From Blasia pusilla (taxonomy: Eukaryota; Marchantiophyta; Marchantiopsida; Blasiales), in the NCBI GenBank assembly GCA_050084515.1, contig CM114272.1, positions 59,024,001-59,088,000 of the forward strand: 64,000 nucleotides of DNA, written 5' to 3'. The position numbers and the translations under genes are program-made. Each line of letters opens with the position of its first letter. The first letter of the stretch is position 1. The notes beneath the pieces were generated by a model. That model was not told the DNA's origin. It ran no database searches and was given only the letters and a program-made list of their open reading frames with translations. Below, one piece after another: positions 56,423 to 64,000 of the stretch.

Positions 56423-57000
56423 TCATATCGATATCTCTAAGGCCTAAATCATTTCTAAGCATGTCAAACTTATCTCTAGACAATGTCTTTGTGAGGATGT
56501 CAGCAATTTGCTGATCTGTACCTATATACACAAGATCAATTTCTCCTGCAAGCACTTTCTCTCTGATAAAATGATAGTGCAACTCAACATGCTTTGTACG
56601 AGCATAAAACATAGGGTTATTAGCAAGCTTTATGCTACTAATATTTTTTGCATATATTACACTAGGTTCTAAGTTACTAACACCAATCTCAACAAGTAAT
56701 CAATGAAGCCACACCGCCTCACATGCTGTATTGGTTGCTCCTCTGTACTCAGCCTCTGTTGAAGATAAAGCAACTGTAGCTTGCTTCTTTGAAGCCCAAT
56801 TTATAGTTGCGCTTCCCAAAGTAAATGAATAACCTGATGTGGAGTGTCTATCAGACACGCTTCCGGCCCAATCACCATTTGTGAATCCCTGTAATTGAAA
56901 ACTCGGAAATTGAAGGCCAAATTGAATAGAGAATTCCACATTCCGCATAATCCTCCTCACAACATCAAGGTGAGGTTTTTGAGGTGATTACATAAACTAG
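56423..57000 (-). pseudogene. copia RNase H, copy 2
   Basis: The open stretch 56700-56960 reads MRRIMRNVEFSIQFGL, GFTNGDWAGSVSDRHSTSGY, then INWASKKQATVALSSTEAEY: the DWAGS...RxSTSGY and SSTEAEY signatures of plant copia RNase H. The first catalytic Asp appears as Asn (FTNGDW for YTDADW-like). After a gap (56613-56699) with a stop, the stretch 56397-56612 gives the C-terminal KHVELHYHFIREKV and TDQQIADILTKTLSRDKF. The enzyme degrades the RNA strand during cDNA synthesis. Confidence 0.88.
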
Positions 57001-57099
57001 CTCACTAGGCCAACAACATAACTCAAATCTGGTCTGGTTATAGTTAGATAGATCAAAATTCCAACCATGCATGTGTACATATTAGAATCTGCAAGCAAC

Positions 57100-57984
57100 T
57101 CTCCTTCATCCACTCTTATATTCACACTCTGGTCCAGGTGTAGAGATTGGCTTATAAGTCGTCATATCATATTTTGAAAGCATATGAAGAGCATATTGTC
57201 CTTGTAATAACCACATGCTCTCTCCATCCTTGATAAACTCAATACCAAGGAAGTACTTGAGTTCTCTCAAGTCCTTCATATCAAATTTTCCTTGTGACTT
57301 AAGCTTGACTTGTTGTACCATTTCTTCAGTACTCCCACTACTCAGGAGATCGTCAACATACAACACAATGAGAATCGTATGATCTTGTCCTCTCAAGACA
57401 TATAACGAGGAGTCACAATCACACAACCTAAAATCCAACTCTTGTAGGACGTATGAAATCTTGCCATACCAAGCTCTTGGAGCTTGTTTGAGCCTGTATA
57501 GAGCTTTCTTCAAACTGCATACGCGAAATAAAAACTTAGGATGCTCGTATCCAGGTGGTTGAGTCATATATCCCTCCTCGCATAGATTTCTATTCAAGAA
57601 GGCATTTTTGACATTCATGTGATGTAATCTCTACTTCTTACTTATTGCAACTACAACCACTATTCTCGTAGTCGCCATCTTTGTAACATGGCTAAATGTT
57701 TCCTCATAATCGATGCCATATTGTTGTATATAGCCCTTAGCCATCAATCTTGCTTTGTATCTATTAATTGTACTATCTTGATTGCGCTTGATTTTGTAAA
57801 TCCATTTGCAACTAATAGCTTCTTTACCATAAGATATATCAACCAGCTCCCATGTGTGTTGATGTCTTAATGTAGCAAGCTCTTCCTCCATAGCTTCAAT
57901 CCATTCGACTTTACTTGCAGCTTCTTCAAAACAACTTGGCTCTTGTTCTTGAAGGGTAGTCATCATATATGCATGATGTGTCAC
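57100..57984 (-). pseudogene. copia reverse transcriptase, copy 2
   Basis: Two long frames. The first, 57631-57984, has EQEPSCFEEAASKVEWIEAM, then WKWIYKIK-like ISCKWIYKIK, INRYKARLMAKGY and YEETFSHVTKM. The second, 57106-57618, starts MNVKNAFLNRNLCEEGYM (first catalytic Asp changed to Asn in DVKxAFL) and continues KALYRLKQAPRAW and LIVLYVDDLL. The palm YVDD is coded at 57349-57360 (minus). LKYFLGIEF and the Lys-Pro-(I/V)-x-T-P block follow. A short gap with a stop at about 57620-57630 separates them. Confidence 0.9.
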
Positions 57985-58522
57985 AAGGAAACCTTCATTT
58001 ATGAATCTATGAACTAGATGTGTAACTCTACTTTATCTACGAAGTTGTTGTTCAAAGGTAGATGTCTGACTTTAGCTCTGACTAGTGTCAACAGACTGAA
58101 TACGTACTCTTCCCGTCCATGGACTCACAGATTTAATTGATGAATCTAGGACCTCTCCTAATCCTACACTAGTACTTGGGGAAATTGAAGACAATATCTG
58201 TTGGTTTACAGTCATATTCTCCCCCTCAACAGACAAGTTTAGAGGTGGAATAGGCTCAGATAGAGCATACCATGGCTTTAGCTCATCAAAGATAACATCT
58301 TGACTAATAATAAGCTACCTAGAGGATGGAATATTGCACTTATATCCCTTAGTTCCATCAACATAGCCAATGAAGATACATCTTTCATACTTGGGGTCTA
58401 ATTCATTTGAATATTTGGAACATTGAGAATACCTCTAACTTGGCTTTCATAAAGTATACCCATATATATTTAGACAAGTCATCAATAAATAAAACAAAGT
58501 ACTAGCAATCACTAAGGCTATG
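57985..58522 (-). pseudogene. Linker and remnant of copia integrase, copy 2
   Basis: Homologous to 48880-49320 and then 49735-49860 of copia copy 1. The two parts join at about 58405-58412, so the intervening ~410 bp that hold the later catalytic D and E of integrase are deleted. Remaining linker sequence includes a proline-rich EPIPPLNLSVEGENM-like stretch at about 58210-58260. Confidence 0.75.
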
Positions 58523-59100
58523 TTATGATGCTATCCACACATCATTGTGGATCAACTCCAATATCCTAGATGCTCTTCTACCTTGGTTTGGAAAAGGAAA
58601 TCTAGCTTGTTTTCCAAATTGGCAAGCACGACATACCTCTAACGTAGCACGACTCGCTAATTTAGGGAATCCTATTACTATATTAGATAATGAAAGACTC
58701 TGTAATCTTTGAAGATTCATATGTCCAATTCTTTCATGCCATACATTTAGATCTATGATGTTTTGGCCGATTTGACCATACATTGTAGTTTGAATCTCTG
58801 GCATAGAAACATATAATTTGAACATTCTGCCAGATCTAGTTTCTTTGGCTATCGTAATCTAGTCATCCATTATTTCAATGAAACAACCATTTGCGTTAAA
58901 CTTCATTTGATAACCCTGTTCTACTATTTGTCCCACAGAGATCAGGTTTCTTGCAATCGTAGGAACATAGGGAACATTTCCAAGAGCACAAAGACCATCT
59001 GATGTTATTGGGATTTTATCGATATGCGTAATATGATGTTGGGTGTTATCTACTGTGAGCACAATTGCAGGATCTTTCACCAGCTCTAAACTACTAAACC
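58523..59100 (-). pseudogene. copia GAG-pre-integrase and protease, copy 2
   Basis: Protease part 58859-59100 and upstream: VLTVDNTQHHITHIDKIPIT, GNVPYVPTIARNLISVGQIV and MKFNANGCFIE. The D-(S/T)-G-A site lies in damaged sequence near 59110-59160. Pre-integrase 58523-58825: MFKLYVSMPEIQTTMYG, DLNVWHERIGHMNLQRLQSL, then CRACQFGKQARFPFPNQGRR, which together carry the His and Cys ligands of the integrase zinc region (WHxRxGHMN ... CxxCxxGKQ). Confidence 0.85.
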
Positions 59101-59102
59101 AT

Positions 59103-60104
59103 TTAGCTTATGAGGTCATGCGATTTGATGCACCATAGAAAATGTACCAATCTGATGTCGAGTCTTTCTTCACAATTGCTTCCATATAATAAGTCATGAC
59201 CAAGAGATGCTCCGTTTGTGAATGTTGTTGTTCTTGGTAATGCTCTTGGTGTTATTGCTCCACATAGTTTTTTTGCTGTAAGGCTCATGTTCTCATATCT
59301 GCCTTCTTCTTGAAGTAAAACTTTGCATAGTGACTCTTTATCCCACAGTAATTGCAAGATCCAAGGACCCTCTGCTGTTGACCTCGACCCCAACGGTTTC
59401 CACCATCACCATCTTGTGATTGTGTCTAGTATTGGTTCGTAGTTGATTGAGTGACGTTATATTGAGTGTCTCTTCCTCCATATGCTTGATATCCATCATG
59501 ACCACGGAAGCTTCTGCCACGACCCCTGCCTCTGTTTGATCCATAACCTGCAAATAGCGCACTCTCTTATAAACTAGACAAGCTACCCAAGCCTACTATG
59601 CGCATCTCTTCAATGATTAATAGTGGGGCTAACTCTTGAAAGGTTGGATACTTCTCTTTCATAGAGATAGAGATCTCAAAGGACTTGTAATCCTTTGGAA
59701 GGCCTTGAAGAGTGAACAAAATTAGATCAACATCTTCTACTGTCATTCCAATGCTATTCAACTGATCAACAATATGTTTGATACTCAAAATATAATCATT
59801 GATGCTCTACGATCATTTCCTCACTTTGTTCAATTGTTGTTTCAATTGAAGCTTTCTGGCCTTTGTAGATGTTTGGAACAGCTTTTGCAATGCATCCCAC
59901 ACCTCCTTCGGACTATCAACATCTTGAATGTGACCTATCATTGGTGAATTGATCATTATTGAAATGTAGTTGATTACTTGCCCGCAAGGCAAGTTATCAA
60001 CTTCATTTCAATAATGATCAATTCACCAATGACGTTTTTATTTCGGGCGCAAACATTCAAGTCTATTTAGTCACCTCTGGCTTGGCCTCATGACTTGTGA
60101 CAAG
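59103..60104 (-). pseudogene. copia gag, copy 2
   Basis: MSIKHIVDQLNSIGMTVEDV, LQGLPKDYKSFEISISMKEK and KYPTFQELAPLLIIEEMR (59567-59788) are typical of plant copia gag (UBN2 family). The downstream basic region (59338-59562) and damaged knuckle follow at about 59300-59360. The upstream part (59790-60104) reads WDALQKLFQTSTKARKLQL-like residues and contains a 45-bp inverted duplication (59938-60032) that breaks the frame. Confidence 0.82.
59938..60032. repeat. 45-bp inverted duplication in copia gag
   Basis: Arms 59938-59982 and 59988-60032 around CGCAA. Only two or so mismatches (GTAGTTGATTA against GAAGTTGATAA). No known gag has this hairpin, so one arm is an added inverted copy. Confidence 0.9.
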
Positions 60105-60703
60105 CTCCCATAGTTCTTGACCCATGAGAAATTTTTTCATGCGAAACTTCCAAACATTATAATTCTGCTTATCTAGCTTCTCGCTTGTGATTGTTGTTGA
60201 GGAATATTCCATGACGAACGATTTCACTCACAAAATAGTAATTTCAGGCTCTCATTGCTCCAATTGAAGCATAGACCACTCTTACATAGAAATCGACCTG
60301 AAATTTTCCAAAATTGATGAATTGTATGGAAGAACTAGTCGAAATTAGCCTGTAGAAAGCAAACTGCACAACTTTTCTTCACTAATTGCACTTTCCTACA
60401 CTTAAATTGCTACTGCATAAGCTCAGAATATTAGAATCAAGCAATTTTGGATGCGTTGGAAAGCTCTCGACATACTCTACATAGGAGGTGAAATACACTC
60501 AAATTTTTCGGATTCTGATGACTAAATCAATCGGGAAAGCCTTGAAAAACGCCTCCAAAGTTTTATCACCGTCAAAACTCCACCTGAAATTTGCACCCAT
60601 TGAGCTTTGAATAAAATTTCCTTCTCCCAAACTGAAATTGTGCCTTCTCTTCCCTCTCTTCTCTCCTCAAACACCAAGAATTTCAAGTGATGTTCTCCTA
60701 TCA

Positions 60704-60717
60704 CTCTGATACCATGT
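60704..60717 (-). other. Primer-binding site for initiator tRNA-Met
   Basis: Minus-strand TGGTATCAGAG matches the complement of the 3' end of plant initiator tRNA-Met, the usual primer of Ty1/copia. It stands about 25 bases inside the 5' LTR edge at about 60742, somewhat farther than usual. Confidence 0.85.
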
Positions 60718-60741
60718 GGAAAATTTACTAAAGAAGCATAA

Positions 60742-60780
60742 TTGATGGGAAACGGCTCTCACCCTTACTTGCCTTCGTGT
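60742..60780 (-). repeat. Truncated 5' LTR of copia copy 2
   Basis: TGATGGGAAACGGCTCTCACCC matches the start of the LTR at 56125 (TGTTGGGAAAAGGCTCTCAC). The match ends at about 60770, so about 250 bp of LTR are missing. Confidence 0.7.
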
Positions 60781-61099
60781 TTCATACTCCCCCATTTCTT
60801 CCTTCCTCCACCTCCACTCCTTCCTCCCTCATTGCTCCTTTCATCCTTACCTTGCCTTCCATCATGGATTGAAAGTGTGGGTCCTACCTCTTGGAACCCA
60901 TATTGGTAGACATGTTCAGACTTGTCCGTCCTAAGGAAGGACTTGCCCATTTTTGTGCAACCATGAAAAAAATATTTCGGTGTAAGCATATTTATCAAAC
61001 TTGACTATACTATGATAACTTATTGTCCAAGTATTTTGAAACACTTCATTGAATCAATGTGGAAAAACTAGAATGGAATTATATCTTTGCGCTTATGAA
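60781..61099. other. Spacer, nothing recognised
   Basis: Begins with CT-rich sequence (CTTCCTCCACCTCCACTCC at about 60810). The minus-strand open stretch here (60765-60998) is low complexity. No feature is supported. Confidence 0.4.
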
Positions 61100-62345
61100 T
61101 GTATAATTAGTCCACAAGTCGAGGAAAGAAAGTATCATCCATCACGTGTTAAGTCCTAAGGATGGGTATAAGTCATTGGCGATGTAGGTTTTGAGAACCA
61201 TGAAGGAAGATACTTCCTATTTTGTGAGACATGTATGACATGCCAAGAAAATATGGTTTCAAGAAGATACAAGGCTTGCTTCACCAATTTTTATTCCAAA
61301 ATTACCATTGCAAAGCATTAGTTATTTAATCTAAGGGATACAATGAAAAACATTTAATTTTTGATCTATTTAGCAAGTCGGTATCGTTCATTCCCACTTT
61401 GGATTCTACAACAACTTATATCAGTGACCTCTTGGCTTTTGTTAGATAATTAGTGGTAATCTCATGGGTTCCCAAGAAGCAGTGCTTTAAATTGAGACCC
61501 AAAGTTCACCAATGCATTTTGGAAATATCTCTTCAAAAGGTTAAGGACCATGTTTAGCTTTGGCACAACTACTTTTCATTCTTAAATGGATGAACAAACA
61601 TAGCAATTAAACTCGATTGTAAATCAATAACTAAGAAAATTTGTAAGTGCGGACCAATAAGATTAGGTGAGGTACCTAAGCATGATGGAGTATAGCTACA
61701 AGTAAACCAACAATTTTGCAATCAATAAATCTCCTTTTCTTTTGGCTTATGGACATATGCCATAAGAGCCTCTTCACTTGGCCCTTTTGGAGGGTTCTAC
61801 ATCAACACAAACACAAAAAGAAACAACGGATGGTTTGTTAGTGGAAATGAGAGAATGTGAAAAATAAACAAGAAGGAATCTTATGAAAGCTCACCTTATG
61901 TATGTGAAAAAACCTAAAAAAAAGTTGGCACTAAGTGGGGGAACAAGTGTGGTTGAGTGTGAAGAATCTCACTCTTCTAAATAAGTTTTCTTCAAAGTTT
62001 GTTGTCAAGTACTCTAGATGGCATATAATCCACGCTAACACATTTGAGGATATTTATATATTGGAGTTACTAATGGAGCTAAAGATCCATTTCATCTCTC
62101 ATCTTTTATTTGTGAAGAAGTTCTTTAAAGATAATGTGTGTCTTGAGAAAAGGCAAATGTTGAGATACCAACTAGTGATCGTCTGAAATGAACTTGAATT
62201 TGAGGTAGAGACCATCTTGCATTAAAGATATAGGAAAAAAGGCTTGTATAAGTTCTTGATAAAGTGGAAGGGTTACCATATGAAGGAGTTAACTTGGATT
62301 GCAAAGGCCGATTTTAAATGGAAACATACTCAAAAAGTGTTATAA
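61100..62345 (+). pseudogene. Chromovirus (Ty3/gypsy) integrase with chromodomain, decayed
   Basis: Several frames give, in order: MKEDTSYFVRHV and CMTCQ (zinc domain, about 61190-61240); SKSVSFIPTLDSTTTYISDL (core after the first Asp, about 61373-61440); DPKFTNAFWKYLFKRL and FGTTTFHS (second Asp and following, about 61497-61590), with MDEQT-stop near the Glu position. The stretch 61935-62186 has GEQVWLSVKNLTL and ELLMELKIHFISHLLFVKKF, the GPY/F region. About 62220-62345 reads LYKFLIKWKGYHMKELTWIA, a chromodomain. Chromodomains bind methylated H3 and direct insertion into heterochromatin. RT and LTRs are not seen. Confidence 0.85.
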
Positions 62346-64000
62346 GACTTCAAAAAAGTGAAAGGAAAGCACATGCATCAAAATGTGGAGATCTAGATGC
62401 TAGCTAGAGATATGACTTGTTACCATTCGAAGCTTATAAATTGGGCTCGGAAACCGTTGAAACTAGAATGTGTTAATTTTGCAAGAAAGTGGTACAGGGG
62501 TTTGCAGATTTTATGTATAGTTTGAGGATTTCATTTTTTTGGTAGTGCATGCTAATGATTAGTTCTTTATATCTCTATATTATATATCAAGAGGAGATCC
62601 AAGGAAAATTGAGAAGAGCGGCTAGTAGTAAAGTAATGAGTAAACTTAATCATGCACCTAAGTCAAATTCAATGGTGATCCAAGAATAATGCCCTTGGGG
62701 ACCTCATGAACATTTGGCACGCTTTCATATTGAGCAAATTAAGTCTTAGAGAGAATGCTTAGTGGTTTGCTTATTAGGTAAGCTAAGATTGATTAGAGAT
62801 TCAAGGAAGTTGTTTTAGAAGTTATCTAGAAAGAAAAACCTCATGATCTCTAAATGTTGGATGCAACAACCAAAAAGGATTTTCAACTAATGAATAGTTG
62901 ATGTAAAAGGGTTTGACTAGCCAAGAAGACTTGAAGTAAAAGATTTGGGTTGGTAAGAGCATCAATCTCTCTAAAGAGAGGTAAGTGTCTTTACCCTCAA
63001 AACTAAATGTGCACCAATTCAAAACATCAAAACTCTAGTGGTCTTACACTAGGATGGAAAAAAATTGAAGCCTCAAGAGTAGAGCAACTTGAAGATAAAA
63101 GTTACAAAAACGAGATAGAAGTTATGATGGAGCATCTTCGACATAGATATATGGTTGTGACTTAGAACACCACATATTGGATGGAACTTCAAAAGAGCTC
63201 AAGCCACATAATATTTGGACTCCAAGGGGACCACAACCTAGTTTGGAACTTGATTGAGCATTTTAAGTTCATGACAACTAGACCTCAAATTCATTTAGGA
63301 TAAATAAACCAGAATTCAAAATCTTTTGAGAAGATGCTTCCAACATAACAAAAATTACAAACACACAAGTCTTAGTCTTATAATAGACCCAAAATTCTCA
63401 TAAAGATAGTTTAAGTTTAGGACCACAAAGAGTAGCCCAAGAAGAATTCTTGGGATAAAGGGAGGGGATGGAGTTCTTTAGAACTATATATAAAGGGAAG
63501 GATCTCAAAGATATCTATAACCTTAATTCCTATCTTGGGAGACATTGGGGGTGAACAAAGGATACATGATGGATTTAGAGGCCTCCATTGAGATTTTGAC
63601 ATCAAGCCAAGTTTATGTAGTCTATTTTTGGACACTCACCTTGGGCCTTGATTTGAGGCTCAGATACTGAGTTCCGATTATAGACTTGTTCGAGGTACAT
63701 TGGGAAGTTTGGATAGCTTGGCAAGCTAGTGTTGTTTCAAGTCCCTATACTATCAAGAAAGTCTATCCCAAGTTTTGAATCACTGTCTATGTTGGGAAGT
63801 AAGGGTTTATGTCAATATTTAACCTAGTCTAAATCTATTGAGCTTAAGGAATGAATTGGGATCTAGACTCAAGAGACACAAGGCTAGTTGACCCAAACTA
63901 TGGCCAATGTGAGTATTCTTTAGTACAAATAGTAAGAAGACCTTGACTTGTTGAATGCAAGCTTCCATAACATAAAATATCAATTAACGTTCAAGGGTGT
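62346..64000. other. Region after the chromovirus, nothing firmly recognised
   Basis: AT-rich sequence that probably includes the chromovirus 3' untranslated end and LTR, but no TG...CA repeat with a partner is present in the window. The minus-strand open stretch at 63417-63635 shows no domain. Confidence 0.35.

Larger units (their letters stand above)
56407..60780 (-). mobile_element. Ty1/copia retrotransposon, copy 2 (most complete)
   Basis: With its LTR at 56125 the element spans about 4.65 kb. Minus-strand order: a start of the 5' LTR (60742-60780), primer-binding site (60704-60717), leader, gag, protease, pre-integrase, truncated integrase, RT, RNase H, polypurine tract, 3' LTR. Most frames are only lightly broken. 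A deletion of roughly 410 bp in integrase and truncation of the 5' LTR make it non-functional. Confidence 0.9.

Noticed and set aside
56125-60780. Intact, possibly active copia element
   Set aside because: The integrase core is deleted, RT and RNase H Asp residues are changed, and the 5' LTR is truncated.

Overview
The window is eukaryotic nuclear DNA, almost certainly from a plant (streptophyte). It holds Ty1/copia and Ty3/gypsy LTR retrotransposons of plant type, including a chromovirus with a chromodomain, an initiator-tRNA(Met) primer-binding site, a hAT transposase of the DUF659/hATC kind, and long AT-rich spacers. I see no intact host gene, rRNA, tRNA, CRISPR array or bacterial-style operon. 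The species cannot be told from the sequence. A gypsy element coding for a DNA methyltransferase would fit a charophyte or non-seed plant, but that is a weak inference.

Layout. 1-3728: gypsy copy A (RT, RNase H, integrase, PHD finger, LTR). 3729-4804: tandem array with a ~178-bp unit. 5500-6995: decayed hAT transposase (minus strand). 7085-8723: inverted LTR remnants around the PHD end of another gypsy copy. 10745-13162: heavily decayed gypsy copy with a nested 447-bp insertion. 13233-14530: a dispersed repeat, a second ~180-bp array and a foldback. 16385-16855: inverted LTR piece. 17490-23124: gypsy copy B (methyltransferase, RT, integrase, PHD, LTR). 24240-26160 and 41500-46830: CpG-rich segments unlike their surroundings. 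28300-33650: gypsy copy C, the best copy, with protease, a cytosine-C5 methyltransferase domain, RT, RNase H, integrase and PHD finger. 33807-37872: a different gypsy element (D) sitting inside copy C's LTR. 48266-51010, 53255-54640, 55065-55914 and 56125-60780: four pieces of one Ty1/copia family. 51128-52080: gypsy RT (minus). 61100-62345: chromovirus integrase and chromodomain.

Main result. One gypsy family, present in five partial copies, has the gene order protease - C5-methyltransferase - RT - RNase H - integrase - PHD finger. The methyltransferase (seen in copies B and C) lies between protease and RT. The PHD finger takes the C-terminal position that chromoviruses give to a chromodomain. 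Its zinc-ligand frame spans exactly 45 codons in four copies and 45 codons less one base in the fifth. The family therefore appears to have carried both a DNA-methylation writer and a histone reader. All copies here are pseudogenes, with stop codons that mostly look like C-to-T decay at CAG, CGA and TGG codons.

The region is a graveyard of nested, mutually inverted and internally duplicated elements. Nothing indicates that any element here is now mobile. Boundaries given for decayed elements are approximate, within tens of bases unless a motif fixes them.
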